From contig NZ_JACOQL010000002.1 of the NCBI RefSeq assembly GCF_014490725.1, forward strand, positions 310,001 through 374,000: DNA of 64,000 nt, read 5' to 3'. Shown here piece after piece: positions 27,787 through 36,298 of this stretch. The stretch's first letter is position 1. The number at the start of each line of letters is the position of its first letter. The DNA comes from Paracoccus amoyensis (GTDB lineage: Bacteria; Pseudomonadota; Alphaproteobacteria; Rhodobacterales; Rhodobacteraceae). The translations under genes and the position numbers were made by a program. The notes beneath the pieces were generated by a model. That model made no database searches and was not told the origin of the DNA. It worked only from the letters and a program-made list of their open reading frames with translations.

Positions 27787-29211
27787 TCAGCGTAGAAGTG
27801 CAAGCTGCGCGGGCCAGATCGTCAGCGCAAAGGTAATCAGCAACACAGTCACGACGGGCATCAGCGGCATCGCCAGACGCAGCAGGTCTTTCTGCGCAAA
27901 GGTTGGCTGATCCGCATTGGCAAAGATCGCCACCGGCTTGGCCGACGCCGTCATCGTCTGGCAAAATCCCGTTCCCATCACGGCAATCAGGATCATCAGC
28001 GCAGCATCATGCCCCAAACCCGCCAAGGGCAGCGCGACCGCCGGGATCAACACCGCCGCGCGGGCCGAACGTGAGGTGATGAACAAATGCGCCAGCACCG
28101 CGATCACCGCCAACAGTGTCGCGACAACCGGCAGATTGCCAGCCAAGGACGGCGGCAGGACGGACAAGGCCAGCTCGGCAAGGCGGCGATCCGCCCCGGT
28201 CCGCGTCATCGCCTGTGCCAGCAGCACGGTGGCGGCCATATAAAGCAGCAATTCCATATCGACGGCGCGAAACATCTCTTTCGGCCTGCGGGGGGTGAAT
28301 GGTTTGGTCAGCAGAAGCAGCGCGCCGATCAGCGCAATCAGCGCCATGCTGGTGCCATGCAGGCCAGCCGTCAGCCACAACCCGATGATGCTCGCCAGAA
28401 CCAGCGAAATGCGGTGCTGACGGGCGCGCAAGTCCCGGGGGACCGGGGTTGGCATTGCCGCCCTGATCCGTGCGCGGCGCAGGTCCGTGGGGACGAACAA
28501 CCACAGGATCAACGTCGTGCCGGCAAAACTGGCCAGCAATGCGAAGGGCAGCCCAAGTGCTGCCCAATCCAGATAGCCCAATCGCAGGCCGGTTGCGGCG
28601 CGGATACTTTCCGCCGCCAGCAGATGCGCACCGGCCCCGATCAGCGAACCGCCCGCGGACATCAGGATCACGGTCGGAAAGATCAGCGCCAGCGGCCTGA
28701 CCAACCGGGCATCCGGCATGACCGCGACCAGCGCGACAAAGACCGGCATCAACAATGCGGCACGTCCCGAGGTCGAGGGAAGGACGAATCCTGTCGCCGC
28801 AATCGCCAAGGTCAGCAGCATCGCAAACGCATCAAAGCGGATCGGGCGACGGGTCAGCGGTGCGATCAGGCTTTGTGCCATCTCCGCATCCTTCAGGACC
28901 GCCGCGATGATAAAGGCGGATAGCAGAAGCCAGATCAACTCGTTGCCCAAGGCGTCAAACAGCATATCCTCTGGTAAGGTGCCGCCCAATACCAGCCCAA
29001 GGACCGCCGCCAGCGCGATCAGCGATTCCGGCAACCGGGTGCAGGTCCAGCCCAGCACCGCCAAGGCCATCGCCACCAAAACCGCGCGCGCGTCGCCCGG
29101 CCATGCACCGGGCAGCGCAATGCCGCCACAGATGATGCCAAGGGCCGCCAAGCCGACAAGAAGATGCCGTGGCTTGGGCAGCGGGGTCCGGTTCAGGGTC
29201 AATGCGGTCAT
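27787..29211 (-). CDS. SLC13/DASS family anion permease
   Basis: A 474-residue inner-membrane protein with 10-12 hydrophobic segments. Features of divalent-anion:sodium symporters and related CitMHS/ArsB-type permeases include FVLPSTSGRAALLMPV, AGGSLIGAGAHLLAAESI and, near the end, ITSRSARAAVLIPAVALPLA. Substrates of the family are dicarboxylates, sulfate or similar anions. The neighbouring glycerate kinase makes glycerate or tartronate possible, but this is a guess. The start at 29211 gives a short basic N-terminus. A terminator follows. Confidence 0.8.
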   Translation of the reverse strand: MTALTLNRTPLPKPRHLLVGLAALGIICGGIALPGAWPGDARAVLVAMALAVLGWTCTRLPESLIALAAVLGLVLGGTLPEDMLFDALGNELIWLLLSAFIIAAVLKDAEMAQSLIAPLTRRPIRFDAFAMLLTLAIAATGFVLPSTSGRAALLMPVFVALVAVMPDARLVRPLALIFPTVILMSAGGSLIGAGAHLLAAESIRAATGLRLGYLDWAALGLPFALLASFAGTTLILWLFVPTDLRRARIRAAMPTPVPRDLRARQHRISLVLASIIGLWLTAGLHGTSMALIALIGALLLLTKPFTPRRPKEMFRAVDMELLLYMAATVLLAQAMTRTGADRRLAELALSVLPPSLAGNLPVVATLLAVIAVLAHLFITSRSARAAVLIPAVALPLAGLGHDAALMILIAVMGTGFCQTMTASAKPVAIFANADQPTFAQKDLLRLAMPLMPVVTVLLITFALTIWPAQLALLR

Positions 29212-29323
29212 GGTCGCCTCCGTATTCCAACAAGGGGCTTACGGCGCTATCCCGCGAATATTCCGCGTATCATGACGACCGGGATGACGGGCGGGCGATC
29301 TGGCGGACGATCTGGCGGCCCCC

Positions 29324-30232
29324 TCAGACCGCTGCGGCCAGAAATTCGCGCAGGCGTGGCGTCATGAAATCCAGAAAGGCACGCACCCGATGCGGCATCT
29401 GCCCGCCGCCCAGAAAGACGGCGTGAATATCCTCGCAATCCCCGTCGACAGCGTGCGGCATCACTTCGACCAGCCGGCCAGAGCGCAGATCTTCGCGGAT
29501 ATGAAACTCGCCCATGCGGGCCAGTCCCATTCCCGCCAATGCCATATGCCTGACGGTCGCACCGTTATTGGCCATCAGCGGACCCGACACGTTGCGGTCG
29601 ATCACGCGCCCGCTGTCGCGCAATGGCCAAAGCGGCGACGAGCGGCGGAAATTGAAGCCAAGACAGCTGTGGTGTTCCAGATCGTCGATGGTTTGGGGCA
29701 CGCCATGTTGCGCCAGATACTCGGGTGCGGCAACGATCTTGCGCTGCGCACTGCCCAGTTTGATCGCCGTTAAACTGGAGCTGTCCAGCTTCCCCACACG
29801 AAAGGCGACATCGGTCCGGTCCAGATACAGATCGACCATTTCATCCGACAGGGACAGGTCGATGGTGATTTTCGGATGTGCCTGCCAGAAAACGGGCAAT
29901 AACGGCTCGATCGCGACGACGCCAAGGCCAACCGATGTGCTGACCCGCACCACGCCGCCCAGACTGGCGGCGCCTTGCGACAATTCGACCTCGATTTCGT
30001 CCAGCTCATCCAGCAGATGCTTGCTGCGGTCGTAATAGATGCGCCCCTCGGTCGTCAGCGACAGCTTGCGGGTGGACCGTTCCAGCAATCGCACGCCCAG
30101 CCGGGCTTCGATCCGCCCGATCAGCTTGCTGACGGTTGACGGTGTCATCATCAGCAATCGGGCCGCTTCGGAAAAACTGCCGGTTTCGACGACGCGCAGG
30201 AAAACCTGCATTTCTCCGGCGCGATTGTCCAT
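29324..30232 (-). CDS. LysR family transcriptional regulator
   Basis: A LysR regulator of about 302 residues. The N-terminal helix-turn-helix reads FLRVVETGSFSEAARLL then TPSTVSKLIGRIEARLGVRL. The ligand-binding domain begins near residue 90 (GVVRVSTSVGLGV). The sequence is of the CrgA/DmlR-like group. ATG at 30232 is preferred. An in-frame GTG at 30262 would lie within a 23-base palindrome that looks like an operator. It is divergent from the aldo/keto reductase-MFS pair, which it probably controls. Confidence 0.88.
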   Translation of the reverse strand: MDNRAGEMQVFLRVVETGSFSEAARLLMMTPSTVSKLIGRIEARLGVRLLERSTRKLSLTTEGRIYYDRSKHLLDELDEIEVELSQGAASLGGVVRVSTSVGLGVVAIEPLLPVFWQAHPKITIDLSLSDEMVDLYLDRTDVAFRVGKLDSSSLTAIKLGSAQRKIVAAPEYLAQHGVPQTIDDLEHHSCLGFNFRRSSPLWPLRDSGRVIDRNVSGPLMANNGATVRHMALAGMGLARMGEFHIREDLRSGRLVEVMPHAVDGDCEDIHAVFLGGGQMPHRVRAFLDFMTPRLREFLAAAV

Positions 30233-30243
30233 CTGGCTGGCCC

Positions 30244-30266
30244 ATCTGTGAAACTGGTTCACAGAT
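30244..30266. promoter_or_regulatory. 23-base operator-like palindrome in the LysR/AKR divergent promoter
   Basis: ATCTGTGAA (30244-30252) and TTCACAGAT (30258-30266) are perfect 9-base inverted repeats with a 5-base spacer, directly ahead of the LysR ATG. The position suits an autoregulatory LysR site that also serves the divergent genes. Confidence 0.6.
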
Positions 30267-30387
30267 TATGTGGCATTTGCGGTGATTATCAAGCGGTGGT
30301 GATGGGGTTATCTACGCCCTCGTGAACGCGAAACGCAGACCCCTCTGGAATGAACCAGGCGGCAGCGCCGCCGGAAAGGAGAAGAAC

Positions 30388-31212
30388 ATGCAGTTTGTCA
30401 CAGCACATGGAGCGAATATCCCGGCCTTGGGCTTTGGCGTATTCCGCATGTCGGATGCCGAGGTCGAACGCGTGGTTCCCGCCGCTTTGGATGCGGGATT
30501 TCGCCATTTCGATACCGCGCAGATCTATAACAACGAAGCCGCCCTTGGCCGCGCCCTGCAGGCGGCCGGCGTGAAGCGCGACGATCTGTTTCTGACCACG
30601 AAGGTCTGGGTCGAGAATTACAGCGACGCGTCATTCGCCGCATCCGTCCGGGACAGCCTGGACAGGCTGAAGGTGGATCAGGTCGATCTGCTGTTGCTGC
30701 ACTGGCCGGGCGACAGCGTTCCGGTGGCCGATCAGGTCGCCATGCTGAACGAGGTTCGGGCGGCCGGTCAAACCCGGCTCATCGGGGTCAGCAACTACAA
30801 TTCATCGCAGTTGAAACAGGCAATCTCACGGGCGAATGCCCCCATCGTGACGAACCAGATCGAGCTGCATCCCTATCTGGACCAAAGCGCGATGATTGCG
30901 ACGGCGCGTGAGACCGGCACGGCGATCACCGCCTATTACGGCATGGCCGATGGCCGTGTGCCGCAGGATGCGCTGTTGCAGGATATCGGTGCGCGTTACG
31001 GCAAGACGGCGGCACAGGTTGGCCTGCGCTGGTTGATCCAGCAGGGCTTTGTCGCGCTGTCCAAAACCGCCAATCCGGGTCGCGTCGCCGAGAACGCCGC
31101 TATTTTCGACTTTACCCTGGCCGATCAGGATATGGCTGCGATTTCCGCATTGGCCAGCCCGAACGGCCGCATCGTCAGCCCGGAAGGGCTTGCCCCCGAC
31201 TGGGCGGCGTAA
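30388..31212 (+). CDS. Aldo/keto reductase
   Basis: A 274-residue NADPH-dependent oxidoreductase of the 2,5-diketogluconate reductase-like group. The catalytic tetrad is visible: Asp and Tyr in FDTAQIYNNEAALG, Lys in FLTTKVW, His in LLLLHWPGD. The cofactor segment includes IGVSNYNSSQL, and SKTANPGRVAENA near the C-terminus. AAAGGAG lies 8 bases before ATG 30388, which excludes the longer in-frame start at 30322. The MFS gene follows 12 bases later, so they form an operon, probably under the divergent LysR regulator. Confidence 0.9.
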   Translation: MQFVTAHGANIPALGFGVFRMSDAEVERVVPAALDAGFRHFDTAQIYNNEAALGRALQAAGVKRDDLFLTTKVWVENYSDASFAASVRDSLDRLKVDQVDLLLLHWPGDSVPVADQVAMLNEVRAAGQTRLIGVSNYNSSQLKQAISRANAPIVTNQIELHPYLDQSAMIATARETGTAITAYYGMADGRVPQDALLQDIGARYGKTAAQVGLRWLIQQGFVALSKTANPGRVAENAAIFDFTLADQDMAAISALASPNGRIVSPEGLAPDWAA

Positions 31213-31224
31213 GGAGAATTTCCA

Positions 31225-32421
31225 ATGGAAGCTGTAAACACCGGGGCGCGCAGCGGCATCAACTGGCCGCTTCTGGCGCTGGCAATCGGTGCCTTTGGCA
31301 TCGGCACGACCGAATTTTCGCCCATGGGCATGCTGCCCGTCATCGCCGATGGCGTGGGGGTGTCGATCCCCTCGGCGGGGCTGTTGGTCAGCGCCTATGC
31401 GATTGGCGTGATGGCCGGTGCGCCCATCATGACGCTGCTGTTCAGCCGCTTTGGCAAGCGGACGGCGCTGATGGCGCTGATGGCGATTTTCACCATCGGC
31501 AACCTGATGTCGGCCATGGCGCCGGGCTATGCCACGCTGCTGATCGCGCGGGTCGTGACCAGCCTGAACCACGGCGCCTTCTTCGGCCTGGGGGCGGTTG
31601 TTGCCGCAAGCGTCGTGCCGAAGGACAAACAGGCCAGCGCGGTGGCCACCATGTTCATGGGCCTGACCATCGCCAATATCGGCGGCGTTCCGGTTGCCAC
31701 ATGGGTCGGTCAGCAGATCGGCTGGCGCGAAGCTTTTGCCGGCACCGCGGTTCTGGGCGTCATCGCGATGACCGCACTGGCTTTTGCCCTGCCCAAGGGC
31801 ATGCCGGGACAACGGCCCAACGTCGGCCGCGAATTGCGCGTTCTGGTCCGCCCCGAGGTGTTGATGTCCATGGGCACGACCATCATGGGTTCGGCCGCGA
31901 TGTTCACGCTGTATACTTACGTCGCCCCGATGCTGGAAACCCTGACCGGCGCGTCGAACAGCTTTGTGACGCTGGCGCTGGTTCTGATCGGAATTGGCTT
32001 TACCATCGGCAACTGGCTGGGCGGTAAGCTGGCCGACTGGTCACTGGATGGTGCGACGGCGATCTTTCTTGGCGCATTGGCCGCGATCATGGTCGTCATA
32101 CCGCTGGTGGTTGGCACGCAGGCCGGTGCCGCGATCATCCTGCTGGTCTGGGGCGCCGCGGCCTTTGCCGTCGTCCCGCCCGTTCAGACCCGCGTCATGC
32201 TGGCCGCGTCCGAAGCTCCGGGTCTGGCATCCTCGATCAACATCGGCGCGTTCAACTTTGGCAACGCGATCGGTGCAGCGGTCGGGGGCGCCGTGATCAG
32301 CGCCGGTCTGGGCTATGCGATGGTGCCGGTTGCCGGTGGGGTGCTTGCCGCGGCCGGTCTGGGGCTGGTCTGGCTGGGCCGCCAACGCAGCACGGCACAA
32401 GCGGACTTGTGCAACGCATAA
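31225..32421 (+). CDS. MFS efflux transporter (DHA1/YdhP-like)
   Basis: A 398-residue twelve-segment major facilitator transporter resembling arabinose/nucleoside and drug efflux proteins of the DHA1 group. The start GAFGIGTTEFSPMGMLPVIA is the family hallmark, and LLFSRFGKRTALM is the loop 2-3 signature. AAGGAG precedes the ATG. Operon with the aldo/keto reductase suggests export of a compound that the enzyme reduces, or joint stress protection. Substrate unknown. Confidence 0.85.
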   Translation: MEAVNTGARSGINWPLLALAIGAFGIGTTEFSPMGMLPVIADGVGVSIPSAGLLVSAYAIGVMAGAPIMTLLFSRFGKRTALMALMAIFTIGNLMSAMAPGYATLLIARVVTSLNHGAFFGLGAVVAASVVPKDKQASAVATMFMGLTIANIGGVPVATWVGQQIGWREAFAGTAVLGVIAMTALAFALPKGMPGQRPNVGRELRVLVRPEVLMSMGTTIMGSAAMFTLYTYVAPMLETLTGASNSFVTLALVLIGIGFTIGNWLGGKLADWSLDGATAIFLGALAAIMVVIPLVVGTQAGAAIILLVWGAAAFAVVPPVQTRVMLAASEAPGLASSINIGAFNFGNAIGAAVGGAVISAGLGYAMVPVAGGVLAAAGLGLVWLGRQRSTAQADLCNA

Positions 32422-32472
32422 GTGACGCGTGAACATGTGCGTCGGGCCGGAACCTTCGGGGTCTGGCCCTTT

Positions 32473-33057
32473 TCAGTGCGACAACGCCGCCTGCCATTCG
32501 CGGATCGCGTCCAGTGGATACAGCAGCATCACGACGTTCAGCGTCAGCCCGTCGCGGATAATCCACATGGTCAGCAACTCGAACCCGATCACCAGCGCGA
32601 CCGAGGCCCAGACCGGCAATCGGCTGGCCAGAAAGAAGCCGGCGATCATGGCGATGATGTCGGCGGTCGAATTAAGGACACTGTCGCCGTAATAATCCAG
32701 CGAGATGGTGACGGCCCGGTAACGCTCGATGATCGCGTCAGAGTTTTCGACCAGTTCCCATGCCGCCTCGATCAATGTGGCGATCATCAGCCGCCAGACG
32801 AATGGCACACGCCGCGCAAACAGCCACAGCAGGCCATAGAAGATGATCCCGTGCAGCAGGTGCGATGGCGTATACCAATCCGCGATATGCTGAGAGTTTT
32901 CGGAACTCATCGTTTCGCCATGCCACAGCTTGACGTAGCCGCATTTGCAGATCGGCTCGCGCCCGATCCACAAAAGATAGGCGGCGGCCGCAACGACAAT
33001 GGCCGCAGTCAGGAAATAGGGCAGGTATTTACGGGATGACATCAACGCACCAACCAT
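32473..33057 (-). CDS. DUF2585 (UPF0314) family membrane protein
   Basis: A 189-194-residue integral membrane protein with about four to five hydrophobic segments. DUF2585 features are [32 protein letters not shown] and the central [17 protein letters not shown] stretch. The family is conserved in alphaproteobacteria and has no established role. ATG at 33042 is an alternative start that removes five residues; neither has a strong ribosome-binding site. It lies convergent to the MFS gene and downstream of the serralysin gene. Confidence 0.8.
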   Translation of the reverse strand: MVGALMSSRKYLPYFLTAAIVVAAAAYLLWIGREPICKCGYVKLWHGETMSSENSQHIADWYTPSHLLHGIIFYGLLWLFARRVPFVWRLMIATLIEAAWELVENSDAIIERYRAVTISLDYYGDSVLNSTADIIAMIAGFFLASRLPVWASVALVIGFELLTMWIIRDGLTLNVVMLLYPLDAIREWQAALSH

Positions 33058-33111
33058 TGCCGAAGGAATTTTTCCTCGGCCCTATCGCAGGCGCGAAGCC
33101 TTGGCCAGAGG

Positions 33112-34800
33112 TCAGGCGAACAGGAACACGTCGCGGTCAAGCGTGGCCAGCAGCGTATCCTCGATCACGATCAGATCGCCGTCACGGTCGCCGATATGCA
33201 CGTCGCCCTCGGATTGCGTCATGTTGTTGCGCAGCTGACGATAGGTTTCGTAACCGCCAAACCCCGCCATCCTGATATGATCGTCAACGCCGCCCAGACC
33301 GAAATCGGCAATGATGTCGCGATGTGTCCGGCCCGGTCCAAAGACAAAGACATCGGCCCCGGCACCGCCCGACAAGTGGTCATTTCCACCGCGCCCGTCG
33401 ATCAGGTCACGGCCGCCATTCCCGACGATCTTGTTGGCGCGGACGTCGCCGATCAGGACATCGTGGAAACGAGAGCCCACGATATCTTCGACGGCGATAT
33501 AGCGGTCGCCAGCCGCCTCGCCACGGGTTCCCCTTGCCTCGGTCAGGTCGACCGTCACAGCAGCCTTGGCACGCAGAAAGCTTATCTCATCGCGGCCTTG
33601 GCCACCGTTCAACAGATCAGCGCCCTGATTGCCGAAAAGGATATCGTTCCCAAGCCCGCCCAGCAGGGTATCGTCACCATGACCGCCCCGCAGCGTATCA
33701 TTGCCGCCAAGCCCGCTAAGCCGGTCCTCTCCGCCCTGACCGCGCAGATCGTTGGCAACGACATTGCCGATGATGCGATCAGCCGCCGTCCCTGCAATGA
33801 CGTTTTCGATCAACGAGTCGCGATTGTTGTGATGTAGATAGGCGTTATAGACCATGCCCGCCGCAGATCGCCCATCGCCCAGATCGGCGTCCTGTTCGGT
33901 TCCGAAATGCGACGGCTTGCCGGGCCGTAGATCGATGCGCAGATCACTGTGATAACGGGCCAGATTATAGGTATCAGTCCCGCCCCCATCCCAGATGGTC
34001 AGGAATATCTTGTTCTCATGGGGCGATATGGCCACCACGCCGTCGATCACCGTGTTTCCGTTTCCGGGTTGCCACCGATAGACGGTATTGCCCGAATTGG
34101 TGCTGTAATCCGCGCCATACATATGTTGCAGCGCGGCGATATCGGACCGCATATAAGTTTGCGGATAGTCGATTGATGCATTTGAAAAGCTGTTCTTGGC
34201 CCCCGAATAGGCCGAATAGCTCATCACCGTATTTGACATATTGTCATAACGATCCGCCATTTTGGGAGCGGAATCGAAGGGGTGTTTCAGTCCGATGCCG
34301 TGGCCGATTTCGTGCATGGTGATGTACCACGCCCTGTTTCCGGGCTCCAGATTTCTGTTGAAATCAGGGTTCAGCCAGACATCGCCGGCACGTGCGGCAT
34401 AGGATGATCCCCAGAAGCCATCGACTTCCGGCAACCAGGAATATCCATAATAGACTGCGGTGCTGCTTTCCATCGCGGTATAGCCAAAGCGGATCGTGGC
34501 GTTTGTGGCAGTGCCTGCATGGACATTGACGTTGGTCAGCCCCTCAACCGAAAACGCACCTCTGGGGCTGGCGTCATTCAGGATCTGGATGGCACCCTGT
34601 CGTGCACTTGCTGAGAACGGTTCAAATCCGTTGCGTTCCGACGCAAGTTCCCATGACTTCGGGTAGCTGCCATAGGAATGGAAACCCCGTGGAAAGGAAT
34701 ATGTGATCGCGCCGTCCCATGCGGTGCCGCCAATGATGCCGTCGATGAAATTACTGCCGGTGTTCGAGACATGAAAAATCGATTTACCAATACCCGACAT
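33112..34800 (-). CDS. Serralysin-like M10 metalloprotease with RTX repeats
   Basis: A 562-residue secreted zinc protease. The catalytic motif HEIGHGIGLKH (about residues 163-173) is followed by the Met-turn MSYSAY, the metzincin serralysin pattern. Residues from about 340 hold RTX nonapeptides (GGEDRLSGLGGNDTL, GGHGDDTLLGGLGND), which bind calcium. The end, TLDRDVFLFA, fits a C-terminal type I secretion signal; there is no Sec signal. ATG at 34800 has GAGG closely upstream; TTG at 34812 is an alternative. No type I exporter is encoded nearby. Confidence 0.93.
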   Translation of the reverse strand: MSGIGKSIFHVSNTGSNFIDGIIGGTAWDGAITYSFPRGFHSYGSYPKSWELASERNGFEPFSASARQGAIQILNDASPRGAFSVEGLTNVNVHAGTATNATIRFGYTAMESSTAVYYGYSWLPEVDGFWGSSYAARAGDVWLNPDFNRNLEPGNRAWYITMHEIGHGIGLKHPFDSAPKMADRYDNMSNTVMSYSAYSGAKNSFSNASIDYPQTYMRSDIAALQHMYGADYSTNSGNTVYRWQPGNGNTVIDGVVAISPHENKIFLTIWDGGGTDTYNLARYHSDLRIDLRPGKPSHFGTEQDADLGDGRSAAGMVYNAYLHHNNRDSLIENVIAGTAADRIIGNVVANDLRGQGGEDRLSGLGGNDTLRGGHGDDTLLGGLGNDILFGNQGADLLNGGQGRDEISFLRAKAAVTVDLTEARGTRGEAAGDRYIAVEDIVGSRFHDVLIGDVRANKIVGNGGRDLIDGRGGNDHLSGGAGADVFVFGPGRTHRDIIADFGLGGVDDHIRMAGFGGYETYRQLRNNMTQSEGDVHIGDRDGDLIVIEDTLLATLDRDVFLFA

Positions 34801-35016
34801 CGCAGCCCTCAAATCGTCGCATCGTCAACACTCAATGGCCTAAAGCATCCCTGCCCTGATGACGCAAGTGAATTGCGACGTCATGTCAGGCGGCCGAAAT
34901 GCGGCCCCTCATGCTTGCGCCGTCCAAAGGGGGGTCGTCCGACCTGACGGGACCGCCATCGGCCTTGACTCTGCCCGGCCGCGTCACCTTTCTTGCCGCA
35001 ACAGAAAGGAACGCCC

Positions 35017-36261
35017 ATGTCACGCCAATTCGATCAGGAAGTCGAGCAACGCCTTATCCGCTACGCATCTGTCGACAGTCAAAGCGATGCGTCGTCTTCC
35101 TCATCGCCCAGCACTGAAATTCAGCTCGATCTTCTGCGCCTGCTGGAAAAAGAGCTGTCGGATCTGGGTGCAGCGGATGTGCAACTGACAGATTACGGCG
35201 TCGTGCTGGCCACAATTCCGGGCACCGCTCCCGGTCCGGTCGTCGGGCTGCTGGCGCATGTCGATACGGCCCCGCAATTCAACGCAACAGGGGTCAAGCC
35301 GCGTGTCCTGCGTGGCTATAACGGCGGTGCCATCACCTTTCCCGACAATGCGGACCTGTCCTTGTCACCCGACGAATTTCCCTATCTGGCTGAAAAGATC
35401 GGCCACGATATCGTGACTGCGTCGGGGACCACGCTGCTGGGCGCGGATGACAAGGCGGGCGTGGCGATCATCATGACGGCGGCGCGGCATCTGCTGACAA
35501 ATCCTGAACTGCAGCACCCGACGATCCGTTTGGCCTTTACCCCGGACGAGGAAATCGGCCGGGGCGTGGGTCCGCGCCTGCCCAAGGATCTGGGCGCGGA
35601 TTTCGCCTATACCTTCGACGGCGGTGCGGTCGGTGAGATCGAATATGAAAGCTTCTCGGCCGACGGGGCGGAAATCGTCGTTCGGGGGGTTTCGATTCAT
35701 CCCGGCTGGGCCAAGGGCAAGATGGTGAACGCGATCACGCTGGCCGCGAAAATCATTGCCATGTTGCCGCAATCGACGATGGCCCCGGAAGTGACCGAGG
35801 GCCGCGAAGGCTTCATCCACCCGACCGGCATGACCGGCGGCTCTACCGAAATGCGCATCAGCCTGATCCTGCGCGATTTCGAGATGGAGGGCTTGCAGCA
35901 AAAGGGCGACATGCTGCGCCAGATCTGCGCTGCCGTCCAGGCGTCAGAGCCGCGGGCGACCATCACCTGCACCATCACCCCGCAATATCGCAACATGCGC
36001 TATTGGCTGGAAAAGGACATGACGCCGGTCAATCTTGCCTATGAGGCCAGCCGCAAGGCCGGTCTCGAGCCTGTTTCCGTCCCGATCCGTGGTGGGACCG
36101 ACGGCTCACGCCTGACCGAAATGGGCGTGCCGACGCCGAACCTGTTCACGGGCATGCAGAATATCCATGGCCCGCTGGAATGGGTCTCGGTTCAGGACAT
36201 GTCCAGGGCGACCGAATTTTGTCTTCATCTGGTTCAGGCCGCAGTGGACCCATCCGATTGA
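35017..36261 (+). CDS. pepT: Peptidase T (aminotripeptidase)
   Basis: A 414-residue zinc aminopeptidase of family M20B that releases N-terminal residues from tripeptides in the cytoplasm. Metal and catalytic motifs are LLAHVDTAPQFNA, LLGADDKAGVAIIM and FTPDEEIGRGVG; the C-terminal IRGGTDGSRLTEMG and NLFTGMQNIHGPLEW are also characteristic. AAAGGA precedes ATG 35017 with 6-base spacing; the in-frame start 24 bases upstream lacks one. It is convergent with kup, 37 bases apart, with no obvious terminator. Confidence 0.94.
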   Translation: MSRQFDQEVEQRLIRYASVDSQSDASSSSSPSTEIQLDLLRLLEKELSDLGAADVQLTDYGVVLATIPGTAPGPVVGLLAHVDTAPQFNATGVKPRVLRGYNGGAITFPDNADLSLSPDEFPYLAEKIGHDIVTASGTTLLGADDKAGVAIIMTAARHLLTNPELQHPTIRLAFTPDEEIGRGVGPRLPKDLGADFAYTFDGGAVGEIEYESFSADGAEIVVRGVSIHPGWAKGKMVNAITLAAKIIAMLPQSTMAPEVTEGREGFIHPTGMTGGSTEMRISLILRDFEMEGLQQKGDMLRQICAAVQASEPRATITCTITPQYRNMRYWLEKDMTPVNLAYEASRKAGLEPVSVPIRGGTDGSRLTEMGVPTPNLFTGMQNIHGPLEWVSVQDMSRATEFCLHLVQAAVDPSD

Positions 36262-36298
36262 TCTGCCACAACCGCAAATCGGCTGATTCTGTGTGTGC

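Noticed and set aside
33059..33080. Imperfect hairpin after the serralysin gene, considered a terminator
   Set aside because: The stem has bulges, no U-tract follows on the minus strand, and it runs into the DUF2585 start region.
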